From NCBI RefSeq assembly GCF_028816475.1, contig NZ_CP118247.1, positions 1,426,001-1,490,000 on the forward strand: DNA of 64,000 bases. The letters are read 5' to 3'. The translations under genes and the position numbers were made by a program. Under the pieces are notes generated by a model. That model was not told the DNA's origin, did no database searches, and was given only the letters and a program-made list of their open reading frames with translations. Each line of letters starts with the position of its first letter. The first letter of the stretch is position 1. This document shows, piece after piece, positions 27,780 to 37,206 of the stretch. Source of the DNA: Devosia rhodophyticola. Its GTDB lineage: Bacteria; Pseudomonadota; Alphaproteobacteria; Rhizobiales; Devosiaceae.

Positions 27780-29030
27780 TCAACTCACGATCTCCGCAGT
27801 TTCCACTACGGCGTGAAACAGCACATCGGCGCCTGCCGTCGCCCATTCCTTGGAAATGTCCTCGGCTTCATTGTGTGACAGCCCGTCAACGCAGGGGCAC
27901 ATTACCATGGCCGTTGGGGCAACCCGGTTGATCCAGCAGGCGTCGTGCCCCGCGCCCGAAATCAGGTCGCGATGCGAATAGCCCAACCGATCGGCCGCGT
28001 TGCGTACGGCGGTGACGCATTTTTCGTCGAACGTCACCGGATCAAAATGTCCGGCGACTTCGATTGCGATTTCAAGACCCAGTTCCTTGGCGATTTCAGG
28101 CGCTTCGGCTTCAAGCCGCGCCTTCATGCCATCCAGGATTTCGCGATCCGGCGAGCGGAAATCGACAGTAAACACCGTCTTGCCGGGAATGACATTGCGC
28201 GAATTGGGATAGACGTCGGCGTGCCCAATCGCCCCGACTGCCATTGGTTGGTGGCTCATCGCTATAGTGTGGACAAGTTCGGTAATCCGCGCCATGCCCA
28301 GCCCGGCATTTTTGCGCATCGGCATCGGGGTGGAACCGGTATGGGATTCCTTGCCCGTCAGGGTGATTTGTAGCCACCATAGCCCCTGCCCGTGGGTGAC
28401 AACGCCAATGTCCTTGCCCTCGGCCTCCAGAATCGGGCCCTGCTCGATGTGCAACTCAAAGAAGGCATGGATATTGCGATCGCCAACGGGCTCATCACCC
28501 TTCCAGCCAATCCGCGCCAGCTCGTCGCCAAATTTCTTGCCCTTGGCGTCAGTCCGATCATAGGCCCAGTCCCGCTCATGCATGCCGGCAAAAACGCCCG
28601 AGGCCAGCATGGCAGGGGCAAAGCGTGTGCCCTCCTCATTGGTCCAGTTGGTCACAACAATTGGGCGCCGGGTCTTTATGCCCAGATCATTCATCGTGCG
28701 GATCAGCTCGAGCCCCGAAAGCACGCCGAGGACGCCATCATATTTACCGCCGGTCGGCTGGGTATCGAGATGGCTGCCGACATAAACCGGGTCCAGATCA
28801 GGCTCGCTGCCTTGGCGGCGCATGAACATATTGCCCATATCGTCCACCGACATGGAAAGGCCGGCATCCTCGCACCAGCGTGCGAACAAATGCCGGCCCT
28901 CACTATCTTCATCGGTCAGCGTCTGGCGATTATTGCCACCCGCAATGCCCGGGCCAATCCGGGCCATTTCCATCAGGCTATCCCATAGCCGGTCACCGTT
29001 TATCTTGAGGTTTTCACCGGGTGCTGCCAT
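27780..29030 (-). CDS. hyuC: Zn-dependent amidase/carbamoylase (beta-ureidopropionase type)
   Basis: 416-residue M20-family hydrolase of the allantoate amidohydrolase/L-carbamoylase group. Metal-ligand motifs are VGSHLDTQPTGGKYDG, TNEEGTRFAP, FELHIEQGPILE and, at the end, GLSHNEAED. The dimerisation segment includes GKESHTGSTPMPMRKNA. In this operon it most likely cuts N-carbamoyl-beta-alanine or N-carbamoyl-beta-aminoisobutyrate to the beta-amino acid, CO2 and ammonia, the third step of reductive pyrimidine breakdown. Confidence 0.92.
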   Translation of the reverse strand: MAAPGENLKINGDRLWDSLMEMARIGPGIAGGNNRQTLTDEDSEGRHLFARWCEDAGLSMSVDDMGNMFMRRQGSEPDLDPVYVGSHLDTQPTGGKYDGVLGVLSGLELIRTMNDLGIKTRRPIVVTNWTNEEGTRFAPAMLASGVFAGMHERDWAYDRTDAKGKKFGDELARIGWKGDEPVGDRNIHAFFELHIEQGPILEAEGKDIGVVTHGQGLWWLQITLTGKESHTGSTPMPMRKNAGLGMARITELVHTIAMSHQPMAVGAIGHADVYPNSRNVIPGKTVFTVDFRSPDREILDGMKARLEAEAPEIAKELGLEIAIEVAGHFDPVTFDEKCVTAVRNAADRLGYSHRDLISGAGHDACWINRVAPTAMVMCPCVDGLSHNEAEDISKEWATAGADVLFHAVVETAEIVS

Positions 29031-29052
29031 GGGATAAATCCTTTCGCTCTAA

Positions 29053-30549
29053 CTATTTGGCGCTGGGAAAGCTGAATTCGGCACCGCCCTTGATGCCAGC
29101 TGGCCAACGCGTGGTGATGGTTTTAAGCCGCGTGTAAAAATGCACGCCTTCGGGCCCATAAATCGCATGATCGCCGAACAGGCTGCGCTTCCATCCGCCA
29201 AACGAATGATAGGCAACCGGCACCGGGATTGGCACATTGACCCCGACCATACCCACCTCGATATTGTTGGCAAATTCACGGGCAGCATCGCCGTCGCGGG
29301 TGAAAATGGCGGTACCGTTGCCATATTCATGCTCATTGATCAGCGTCACCGCCTCGCCATAGTCCTTGGCGCGTACCACCGAGAGCACCGGTCCGAAAAT
29401 CTCGTCCTTGTAGATCGTCATGTCCTTGGTGACATTGTCAAACAATGTTCCGCCCACATAATAGCCCTCTTCGTAGCCCTGGAGGCTAAAGCCGCGCCCG
29501 TCGACCACCAGTTGCGCACCTTCTTCAACTCCCTTGTCGATATAGCCGACAATTTTGTCGCGGTGCATCTTGGTGACCACCGGCCCCATTTCCGCATCCT
29601 TGTCGGTCGCCGGTCCGATCTTGAGAGCCTCAACGCGTGGCTTCAGTCTGGCCACCAGCGCATCAGCGGTCTTTTCGCCGACGGGCACGGCCACCGATAT
29701 GGCCATGCAGCGCTCGCCGGCTGAGCCGTAGCCTGCCCCCATCAGCGCATCAGCAGCCTGATCAAGATCGGCGTCAGGCATGATCACCATATGGTTTTTG
29801 GCCCCGCCCAGCGCCTGGACGCGTTTTCCGGCCTTGGTGCCGCGCTGATAGACATATTCAGCAATCGGTGTTGAGCCGACAAAACTTACGGCCTGGATAT
29901 CCGGGTGATCCAGAATATGATCGACCGCCTCCTTGTCGCCGTGCACGATATTGAAGACGCCCTCGGGTAGGCCCGCCTCCATGAAAAGGTTCCACGCCAG
30001 CATCGGCGCCGACGGATCCCGTTCCGAGGGTTTCAGGATAAAACTGTTGCCGCAGGCGATAGCGGCCGGATACATCCACATCGGCACCATGGCGGGAAAG
30101 TTGAACGGTGTAATACCCGCCACCACGCCCAACGCCTGCCGGTCTGAATACGTATCTATCGACGGTCCGACATTGCGCGAAAATTCGCCCTTGAGCAGTT
30201 GCGGGATTCCGCAGGCATAGTCCACACAATCAATGCCGCGCGCCACTTCACCCAGCGCATCATCGTGCACCTTGCCATGCTCCAGCGATATTGCGCGTGC
30301 CAACTCGTCAGCATGCTGATCGAGCAATGCCTTGAACTTGAACATGATGCGCGCCCGCTTCATCGGGGGCATATTGGACCAGGCCGGAAACGCCTTTTTG
30401 GCCGCTGCAACCGCTGCATCAATTTCAGAGTTTGTCGACAGCGGCAGGCTAGCGCTTTGCTCACCGGTGGCCGGATTGAAGACCGCCGCTTGCCGCTGGC
30501 TATTTGAGGTAACCAATACCCCATTGATGGCGTTCTGAATGGTCTTCAT
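29053..30549 (-). CDS. mmsA: CoA-acylating methylmalonate-semialdehyde dehydrogenase
   Basis: 498-residue aldehyde dehydrogenase. The catalytic Cys is in [11 protein letters not shown]. The usual general-base Glu is replaced by Asn in [15 protein letters not shown], which marks the CoA-dependent MMSDH branch. It also has [15 protein letters not shown] and the C-terminal [17 protein letters not shown] typical of MmsA. It turns malonate or methylmalonate semialdehyde into acetyl- or propionyl-CoA, taking the aminotransferase product. Two inverted-repeat boxes lie just upstream. Confidence 0.95.
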   Translation of the reverse strand: MKTIQNAINGVLVTSNSQRQAAVFNPATGEQSASLPLSTNSEIDAAVAAAKKAFPAWSNMPPMKRARIMFKFKALLDQHADELARAISLEHGKVHDDALGEVARGIDCVDYACGIPQLLKGEFSRNVGPSIDTYSDRQALGVVAGITPFNFPAMVPMWMYPAAIACGNSFILKPSERDPSAPMLAWNLFMEAGLPEGVFNIVHGDKEAVDHILDHPDIQAVSFVGSTPIAEYVYQRGTKAGKRVQALGGAKNHMVIMPDADLDQAADALMGAGYGSAGERCMAISVAVPVGEKTADALVARLKPRVEALKIGPATDKDAEMGPVVTKMHRDKIVGYIDKGVEEGAQLVVDGRGFSLQGYEEGYYVGGTLFDNVTKDMTIYKDEIFGPVLSVVRAKDYGEAVTLINEHEYGNGTAIFTRDGDAAREFANNIEVGMVGVNVPIPVPVAYHSFGGWKRSLFGDHAIYGPEGVHFYTRLKTITTRWPAGIKGGAEFSFPSAK

Positions 30550-30567
30550 GTCGGCTTTCCGATCGTA

Positions 30568-30588
30568 AATAATGGAACATACATTCTT
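30568..30588. promoter_or_regulatory. Operator-like box 2 (imperfect GAATG-N7-CATT)
   Basis: Minus-strand arms AAGAATG and CATTATT around TATGTTC. Same 7-7-7 layout as the perfect box at 30598-30618, with centres 30 bases apart (about three helical turns), ahead of mmsA. Confidence 0.5.
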
Positions 30589-30597
30589 TGATACTAT

Positions 30598-30618
30598 TAG
30601 AATGAACGATCCATTCTA
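30598..30618. promoter_or_regulatory. Operator-like box 1 (perfect TAGAATG-N7-CATTCTA)
   Basis: Seven-base perfect inverted repeat whose distal arm includes the TAG stop of the aminotransferase gene. It could be a repressor site for an internal mmsA promoter or, as RNA, a small hairpin between the two genes. No T tract follows, so terminator activity is unlikely. Confidence 0.5.
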
Positions 30619-31944
30619 TTCAAGCAAATTAAGCACCGTTCGCAAGGTGTCGACCATTGTGTCGATGTGACCTTTCTCAACGATCAGCGGCGGCGACAGC
30701 GCAATGATGTCACCAGTGGTACGGATCAGCACGCCTGCGTCATAAGCCTTGAGGAAGGCTGAAAAGGCGCGCCGGGTCGGCGATCCGGCGATTGACTCCA
30801 ATTCGATGGCGCCCACCAGGCCAATATTGCGGACGTCGATGACATGGGGGCAATCGGCCAACGAATGTAGCGCCTCGCCAAAATATTCGCCCATATCGGC
30901 ACCGCGAGTGAGCAGATCTTCATCCTTGTAGGTCTCAAGCGTGGCAAGGCCAGCGGCGGCTGCCATCGGATTGCCCGAATAGGTGTAGCCGTGGAAAAAT
31001 TCGATCACGTGCTCCGGGCCATTCATGAACGCATCATGGATTTCCCCTGTAACCAACACCGCGCCCATTGGGATCGTGCCATTGGTCAGCCCCTTGGCTG
31101 TGATCATGATGTCAGGAATAACCCCGAAATAATCGGCCCCAAACGGCGTGCCCAGGCGGCCAAAACCAGTGATCACCTCATCAAAGATCAGCAGGATGCC
31201 ATGCTTTTTGGTGATGTCGCGCAGCCGCTTAAGATAGCCCATGGGCGGTATCAACACACCCGTCGAACCGGCCACCGGCTCGACGATCACTGCCGCGATG
31301 GTCGAGGCGTCGTGCAGCGTAATGATCCGCTCCAACTCGTCGGCCAGCTCGGTGCCAAATTCCGGCGGTCCCTTGGAAAAAGCGTTCTTGCTCAGATTGT
31401 GGGTGTGGGGCATGTGATCGACCCCGGTCAGCAATGAGCCGAACATCTTTCGGTTGCTGACGATACCGCCCACTGAAATGCCGCCAAAATTGACGCCGTG
31501 ATAGGCCCGCTCGCGCCCGATCAGGCGGCTGCGCGCGCCATCCCCTTTGACCCGATGATAGGCCAACGCCACCTTGAGCGCTGTCTCAACTGATTCGGAA
31601 CCCGAATTGGTGAACAACACATGGTCGAGCCCCTTGGGCGCAATATCGACCAGCCGATTGGCCAGTTCGAACGCCTTTGGGTGGCCCATCTGGAAGGCTG
31701 GTGCATAATCGAGTTCGGCGGCCTGTTGTTGAATTGCCTCGACAATCCTGGAACGGCAATGACCGGCGTTGACACACCAAAGTCCAGCCGTGCCATCGAG
31801 CACCTGACGCCCCTCCGCCGTTGTGTAGTGCATGTCCTTGGCACCAACGAACATGCGGGGCGCTTTCTTGAACTGCCGGTTTGCCGTAAACGGCATCCAG
31901 AAAGCGTTCAGATCATTGGGCGTCACATTGCTTGAATTCGACAC
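30616..31944 (-). CDS. Omega-amino acid (beta-alanine):pyruvate aminotransferase
   Basis: 442-residue class III PLP aminotransferase. Motifs are LFTNSGSESVETALK, AYHGVNFGG, LIFDEVITGFGRLG with the PLP-binding Asp, and ITAKGLTNGTIPMGA with the Schiff-base Lys. The N-terminal LNAFWMPFTANRQFKKAPRM is characteristic of beta-alanine:pyruvate transaminases. It converts beta-alanine or beta-aminoisobutyrate to semialdehydes for MmsA. It is the first gene of the eight-gene operon, divergent from the RutR-like regulator. Confidence 0.93.
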   Translation of the reverse strand: MSNSSNVTPNDLNAFWMPFTANRQFKKAPRMFVGAKDMHYTTAEGRQVLDGTAGLWCVNAGHCRSRIVEAIQQQAAELDYAPAFQMGHPKAFELANRLVDIAPKGLDHVLFTNSGSESVETALKVALAYHRVKGDGARSRLIGRERAYHGVNFGGISVGGIVSNRKMFGSLLTGVDHMPHTHNLSKNAFSKGPPEFGTELADELERIITLHDASTIAAVIVEPVAGSTGVLIPPMGYLKRLRDITKKHGILLIFDEVITGFGRLGTPFGADYFGVIPDIMITAKGLTNGTIPMGAVLVTGEIHDAFMNGPEHVIEFFHGYTYSGNPMAAAAGLATLETYKDEDLLTRGADMGEYFGEALHSLADCPHVIDVRNIGLVGAIELESIAGSPTRRAFSAFLKAYDAGVLIRTTGDIIALSPPLIVEKGHIDTMVDTLRTVLNLLE

Positions 31945-32023
31945 GAGGCACTCGCTCCCGGTTAATACGACTTATACGATCATGTTTTTTGGTACTTGAC
32001 GTGGGACCGTGTTACCAAGATTT

Positions 32024-32039
32024 TTGACCAATTGGAAAA
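32024..32039. promoter_or_regulatory. RutR-like box between rutR and the aminotransferase operon
   Basis: TTGACCAATTGGAAAA compared with the E. coli RutR consensus TTGACCANNTGGTCAA: complete left half-site plus TGG and the final two A of the right half. It lies in the shared promoter region of the divergent genes. A further inverted pair TTGGTA/TACCAA flanks it about 20 bases toward the operon. Confidence 0.65.
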
Positions 32040-32092
32040 ATGTTAGCACTCTTGTGGTGCCGATCAAGGTGAAAAATGCTGAGATTACGCCT

Positions 32093-32740
32093 GTGACCAA
32101 GAGCAATGCCAAATCGCGGCCAAAAACCCGCATCCAGCGCGAAAAACAGGATCTGATCCTGGAAGCGGCGCTGGACGTCTTTTCTCTGCACGGATTTCGG
32201 GGAGCCACCATCGATCAGATCGCTGAGGTGGCGGGTATGAGCAAGCCCAATCTGCTGTATTACTTTCCCCGCAAGGAAGAGATTCACCGACGCCTGATAT
32301 CGGAGCTTCTCGTCAACTGGCTCGAGCCGTTGCGCGAAATGGACGCCAAGGGCGACCCTTTTCCCGAAATTCGCTCCTATATTCGGCGAAAGCTTGAAAT
32401 GGCGCGTGATTTCCCCCGCGAAAGTCGACTGTTTGCCAATGAAATGCTGCAGGGTGCGCCCCGAATCATCGAAATGATCGAGATCGATCTCAAAGATCTG
32501 GTCGATGAAAAGGCGCAGATCATTGGAGGCTGGATGGACGAGGGCAAGCTGGCCCGGGCCGATCCGTATCACCTGATCTTTTCCATCTGGGCCACCACCC
32601 AGCATTATGCAGATTTTGACGTTCAGGTGCGTGCGGTTCTGGGACCGGCACGCGGTGGCGAGGGGCGTTTTGAGGACGCAGCCTGCTATCTTGAACAATT
32701 ATTTCTTTTTGGACTGACGCCCAGAAACAGTGTTGACTGA
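32093..32740 (+). CDS. rutR: RutR-like TetR-family regulator of pyrimidine degradation
   Basis: 215-residue TetR protein that follows E. coli RutR closely. The HTH contains ALDVFSLHGFRGATIDQIAEVAGMSKPNLLYYFPRKEEI. The RutR-type C-terminal domain has RRKLEMARDFPRESRLFANEMLQGAPR, DEKAQIIGGWMDEGKLA and IFSIWATTQHYADF. RutR releases DNA on binding uracil or thymine. I place the start at GTG 32093 because the frame upstream (GTG 32009) runs through the promoter and the RutR-like box. It lies divergent from the pyrimidine/beta-alanine operon. Confidence 0.92.
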   Translation: MTKSNAKSRPKTRIQREKQDLILEAALDVFSLHGFRGATIDQIAEVAGMSKPNLLYYFPRKEEIHRRLISELLVNWLEPLREMDAKGDPFPEIRSYIRRKLEMARDFPRESRLFANEMLQGAPRIIEMIEIDLKDLVDEKAQIIGGWMDEGKLARADPYHLIFSIWATTQHYADFDVQVRAVLGPARGGEGRFEDAACYLEQLFLFGLTPRNSVD

Positions 32741-33682
32741 TTAAGGCATCGCACCGTCATGCGGATTAGGCGTGTTCCGTCGACGCTCGGGCACCAGCCC
32801 CAGAACTGCCAGCCCGAATACCGTCACCAGTGCGCCAGCCAGAACCGACAGGCTGGCCCATCCGTGTCCCATTAGCCCTTCAAGCAAGATCACAAAAATC
32901 GGCGTCAGATAACCATAGGCAATCACCTTGGCGGCTGGCAGATGCAGGCTGGCAAACTGCAGCAGGAAAAAGCTGACGGCGGTGGGAAAGATCGCCAGAT
33001 AGATTATAACCCACCAGACAAGCGGCGACAGCGCGCCCCAGTCGGTCTGCAAAGCATCAGGTAAACCATAAAGTCCGATCCAGACCGTGGAGGCTGCCAG
33101 CGAGAAAAAGCTCAACACCATGGCTGGCTCCCCCCGACTGAACCGGCGCAGCAATGGGGTATTGATGGCATAGCAGACGCAACCGACAAAAAAGATCTGC
33201 TCGCCGCGCCCGATTTCGAAGCGCCCGATTGCGCCAATATCACCGCGAAATATCACCCACAACGAGCCAAGTCCGGCAAAAACAAGGCTGAGAAGGCCCA
33301 CAGGACCCGTGCGCTGTCCAACAATTATCAGGCCAAATCCGGCAACAAGCAGTGGAATCAAGGTGAAGACCGCACTGGTCGCCACCGGTGCGGTAATTTT
33401 CAGCGCGATAAACATGGTGACAAAATAAACGGCCATCAACGCGCCCAGAATTGCAAAGCGCCACGGGGCCGCCGGGACTGCCAACCTGTGTCGGGCCAGG
33501 CCAAACGCTGCCACCCCCATAATGGTGGTCCCCAGTAAAAACCGCACCGCATTGAGGGGGGCTGGCGCGATCTCGCCTACGATCAGACTGCCAAGGGCAA
33601 ATGATCCGGCAATCAGCAGAGAAAAAGTCAGCATGGCCAGATGGGCCAACAGGTGGTGTCGGCCTGCTTCTGTGGTACTCAC
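32741..33682 (-). CDS. DMT-superfamily (EamA) transporter
   Basis: 313-residue inner-membrane protein with ten predicted helices in two EamA repeats. The first repeat has GSLIVGEIAPAPLNAVRFLLG, the second WWVIIYLAIFPTAVSFFLLQ, and the end of the repeat is AAKVIAYGYLTPIFVILLE. It is probably a metabolite exporter; the substrate is unknown. The ATG overlaps the DoxX stop by 4 bases, and its 3' end directly abuts the convergent rutR stop. Confidence 0.9.
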   Translation of the reverse strand: MSTTEAGRHHLLAHLAMLTFSLLIAGSFALGSLIVGEIAPAPLNAVRFLLGTTIMGVAAFGLARHRLAVPAAPWRFAILGALMAVYFVTMFIALKITAPVATSAVFTLIPLLVAGFGLIIVGQRTGPVGLLSLVFAGLGSLWVIFRGDIGAIGRFEIGRGEQIFFVGCVCYAINTPLLRRFSRGEPAMVLSFFSLAASTVWIGLYGLPDALQTDWGALSPLVWWVIIYLAIFPTAVSFFLLQFASLHLPAAKVIAYGYLTPIFVILLEGLMGHGWASLSVLAGALVTVFGLAVLGLVPERRRNTPNPHDGAMP

Positions 33683-34050
33683 AGGGCCTCAGCGATCACC
33701 ATCAACAATCCGCCAACCAGCGTAATATTGACCAGCGTGAAATAGAGATGAGGATTTCGCTCGTCGCCTTCAAACAGAAACAAATTGTGAAAAAGGCTGG
33801 TTGCCAGTACCAGAAAGATGATCAGCGCCAGCGCGCCGAATACGGTCCACAGCCCGAAAATCAGGGACAATCCGCCGACGATCTGCACGGCAAATCCCAG
33901 CGCCGCCAATATCGTGGGCAGCGACCAGCCATAATTGGTCTTCGAATTTTTGCGCCCGGAAAAATGGCTAAAATTGCGAATACCGGCGATCAGGAAAAAC
34001 AGGCCGAAGATAATTCGCCCGATAACGAGAAGCGACGCAGCAAGGGTCAA
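33679..34050 (-). CDS. DoxX-family membrane protein
   Basis: 123-residue protein with four helices. The family pattern is IGRIIFGLFFLIAGIRNFSHF at the N-terminus, then ALGFAVQIVGGLSLIFGLW and FLVLATSLFHNLF. DoxX proteins are linked to thiosulfate:quinone oxidation or oxidative-stress complexes in other species; the role here is open. It is translationally coupled to the EamA transporter. Confidence 0.85.
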   Translation of the reverse strand: MTLAASLLVIGRIIFGLFFLIAGIRNFSHFSGRKNSKTNYGWSLPTILAALGFAVQIVGGLSLIFGLWTVFGALALIIFLVLATSLFHNLFLFEGDERNPHLYFTLVNITLVGGLLMVIAEAL

Positions 34051-34085
34051 GGACAGTCTCTATTCAAAAGAATCGATGTCGCAGC

Positions 34086-34699
34086 CTAGCTTGTGTGATC
34101 GTCGCTGGCGAGCCTCCTCGCAGCTGCTGGCACCATCCGGCCGAGCACGCCATCCTTGAGCACATAATGATAGGCCAGAGCGGCAAGCGCATGCAGGCCT
34201 ACCAGATAGATGATGGTCCAGGCGGTAATGTTGTGCAGGTTTTCAACTACACGGGCCTGCCCACGCTCAGCGCTGACAAAGGGCGGATTGGAAAGCAGAC
34301 CGACGAATGTGAACCTCTCGCCCTGCAGTGAACGCAGCTAAATCCAAATCCGATCTGTGCAGACAATAAGGCATAGAGGGCCCAATGCATGGCGACAGCC
34401 AGATAATAGGTAATGTCACGCTTTTCCCGCGGCAGTCGCCGTCCACCCAGAAAACGCCACCCCAAACGCGCAACAAAAATTGCCGCAAGCAGGATTCCTA
34501 ACGAAATATCCAAGGGCTCCAGTGGTTGCCGCCAGCCGAAATCACGCTGCACCTTGTCCCAGATCAACGTCATTGCAAACAGGGTCAGCACGACTGCAGC
34601 GCTCAGTGCGAGGTGAATGTTACTCGATCGTAGCGTTGGGGCGGGACATGGGACTTGAAACGAACACGGCAAGCCTCGCGCATTCGGCGGTGGCCACAT
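34086..34699 (-). CDS. Cytochrome b561-family protein, frame interrupted
   Basis: Four-helix di-heme b-type membrane cytochrome passing electrons from quinol or to a periplasmic acceptor. The first frame (from about 34699) has SSNIHLALSAAVVLTLFAMT, LEPLDISLGILLAAIFVARLG and DITYYLAVAMHWALYALL. The continuation in another frame to TAG at 34086 reads LQGERFTFVGLLSNPP, then NLHNITAWTIIYLVGLHALA and YVLKDGVLGRMVP. Adding one base near 34335-34342 links them, giving the family's LRSLQGERF block. The start is uncertain: ATG 34699 gives an unusual N-terminus, and an alternative MSRPNATIE frame suggests a second error near 34625. Confidence 0.75.
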
Positions 34700-34752
34700 T
34701 GAGCGCGGAACCAGCCGAGGTGAAAATTAGGAAAAGAATTTGGTCTGCCGTT

Positions 34753-35787
34753 TCAGGCGGCCTCGGAACCCGCACCATTGCGGCTTTCAGTGTCGGCCGC
34801 GAACCGTCGGGCGCTACCCGATTGTACCTTCGCCCGGTAAAGCGCCGAATCGGCCAATGCCAACAATGCCTGCGCCGAGCGCTGCCTTCGGTCGGCGATT
34901 GCGATGCCAATACTGACACCGATTTTTGCCGTCATTGTCCCGAACTGATAGGGCTTTTCGATGGTTTCCACGATGGCATCGGCTAGGGTTTCCAGCTCGT
35001 TCCTGGCGATTGCCTTGCTGCTGAGCACCGCAAATTCGTCGCCGCCCAACCGCGCAATCAGAGCGTCCTCAGGTACCACCGAACAAAGACGTTGGGCAAC
35101 GGTTTGCAACACTGCGTCCCCAGCCGCGTGGCCAAGCCGATCATTGACCGCCTTGAACCCATCCAGATCCAGATATAGCAGTCCCAATCCCTGCCGATTT
35201 TCGTTCAGATCCGATTTCAACACCGCGTCAAAGCGCAGTCGATTGGCCAGTCCAGTGAGCGGATCCTGTCCAGCCAGTTTGACGGCTCGCCCCCGCTCCA
35301 AATCGAGCGCCCACGCCAATCGATTGAGATAGAACAGAACAAATCCAATCAGCGCCGCGACCATCAAGATCAAGGGCACGCGCAGCGGGGCATACTTTGT
35401 CAGCGCGGTTGTGCCGGGACGTATTGTCTCCCAACTTACGGTGCTGGCGACCGAACCTGCATTAGCTGTCACGGGCACCGACAATCTATCATTGCCAACA
35501 GCCGATACAGCGCTGAGCTTGATATCACTTAGTGCCTGCTCGGCGCCAAACTGCTGGACGAGGTCGGGGGTCAATGGCCCATGGACTTGGGTAAAGGCAG
35601 CAAGCGCGACGCTGACACGGCCCCGTTCGCGTGAAAAATGATCATGATCGACACTGTTGGCAACTTGCAGGACTGTCACAACCAGCCCGACGCCGACCAG
35701 TATCAAGCCGATCAGCGAGACAGCAATCAGCCACCGCGCGCTGCGCAGGCTCGCCCCTTGGTCCTCTCTGTCAAAGGCACCGCCCAT
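34753..35787 (-). CDS. Membrane-anchored diguanylate cyclase (GGDEF)
   Basis: 344-residue c-di-GMP synthase. A first helix at about residues 19-43 and a second at about 136-155 (VPLILMVAALIGFVLFYL) frame a periplasmic sensor of roughly 90 residues without a family I recognise. The GGDEF domain begins AGQDPLTGLANR and has the intact active site RLGGDEFAVL and GVSIGIA. An inhibitory I-site (RxxD five residues before GGDEF) is not seen, so product inhibition may be weak. It stands alone between the b561 gene and preA. Confidence 0.92.
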   Translation of the reverse strand: MGGAFDREDQGASLRSARWLIAVSLIGLILVGVGLVVTVLQVANSVDHDHFSRERGRVSVALAAFTQVHGPLTPDLVQQFGAEQALSDIKLSAVSAVGNDRLSVPVTANAGSVASTVSWETIRPGTTALTKYAPLRVPLILMVAALIGFVLFYLNRLAWALDLERGRAVKLAGQDPLTGLANRLRFDAVLKSDLNENRQGLGLLYLDLDGFKAVNDRLGHAAGDAVLQTVAQRLCSVVPEDALIARLGGDEFAVLSSKAIARNELETLADAIVETIEKPYQFGTMTAKIGVSIGIAIADRRQRSAQALLALADSALYRAKVQSGSARRFAADTESRNGAGSEAA

Positions 35788-35887
35788 TGTCGAACCTATC
35801 GCAAACCAAAATGTTCAGTGCCCAACCATATCAGAGCATTGATTTGCGAAAGGTTAGGAGCCTTGGCAGCATCCGACCTAGATTAGA

Positions 35888-37206
35888 TTATTCGGCCGGT
35901 TCGGCGGCCTTCGCCGCCGGGTTGTTGGGATGTGTGGTCCAGTTTGCATAGTCCCCCGTAACAATGCGGCCAGTCCGCTCATCGACAGTGCCCGGCGCCA
36001 TTGCTTCGAGCGTGATACAATCATCGACCGGGCACACGTTGACGCACAGGTTGCAGCCGACGCACTCATCATCCATCACCTCGAAATGCCGCTTGCCGTC
36101 CTTTTCCTTCATGATCGCCTGATGCGAGGTATCCTCGCAAGCGATATGGCAGCGGCCGCATGATATGCACAAATCCTGATTGATCCGCGCCTTGGCCACA
36201 TAATTGAGGTCAAGATATTGCCAGTCGGTCACATTACGCACGGCCCGCCCGGTGATGGCTTCCAGATCGGCGTGCCCTTTTTCGTCCATCCAGTTACCAA
36301 GCCCCGAAATCATCTCCTCGACGATCTTGAAGCCATAGGTCATGGCGGCGGTACATACCTGCACGTTGCCGGCGCCCAGCGCCAGAAACTCTGCGGCATC
36401 GCGCCAGGTCGTCACCCCGCCGATACCGGAAATCGGCAGTCCATGTGTTTCGGGATCGCGGGCGATTTCGGCGACCATATTGAGCGCGATTGGTTTGACC
36501 GCCGGACCGCAGTAGCCGCCATGGGTGCCCTTGCCAGCCACTGTTGGATTGGGCGCAAACAGATCCAGATCAACCGAGACAATCGAATTGATCGTATTGA
36601 TCAGCGAGACTGCGTCGGTGCCCCCGGCCTTGGCGGCGCGGGCTGGTTTGCGCACATCGGTTATATTGGGGGTCAGCTTGGTGATCACCGGCATGCGGGT
36701 ATATTGCTTGCACCAGCGCACCACCATTTCAATATATTCGGGAACCTGCCCCACCGCGGCACCCATGCCGCGCTCGCTCATGCCGTGGGGGCAGCCAAAA
36801 TTCAGCTCGATCCCATCGGCCCCGGTCTCTTCAACCAGCGGCAGGATGGCTTTCCAGGCCTCTTCCTCGCACGGCACCATGATCGAAGCGATCAGCGCCC
36901 GATTCGGCCAGTTCATCTTGACCTGCTTCATTTCCTGCAAATTGATCTGCAGGCTGCGATCAGTGATCAGCTCAATATTGTTGAGCCCCAGCAACCGCCG
37001 GTCCGCGCCGAAAATAGCGCCATAGCGAGGGCCATTGACATTGACGACCGGCGGGCCCTCTTCGCCGAGCGTCTTCCACACAACACCGCCCCATCCGGCC
37101 TTGAAGGCCCGCTCCACATTATAGGCCTTGTCCGTTGGGGGGCAGAAGCCAGCCAGAACGGATTGGGTGATTTGATGCCAACAAAATTATTCCGAAGATC
37201 AGCCAT
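35888..37206 (-). CDS. preA: NAD-dependent dihydropyrimidine dehydrogenase subunit PreA, frame interrupted
   Basis: FMN/Fe-S subunit reducing uracil or thymine to dihydropyrimidine. It starts MADLRNNFVGIKSPNPFWLASAP, then ERAFKAGWGGVVWKTLG after the frame change. The FMN barrel contains GADGIELNFGCPHGMSERGMGAA, with the catalytic Cys region, and NVTDWQYLD. The C-terminal ferredoxin domain has CISCGRCHIAC and CVGCNLCVNVCP for two 4Fe-4S clusters. The break is at six G on the plus strand (37137-37142); one more base gives ASAPPTDKAYNVERAF. It is the last gene of the preT-VOC-preA unit. Confidence 0.94.
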
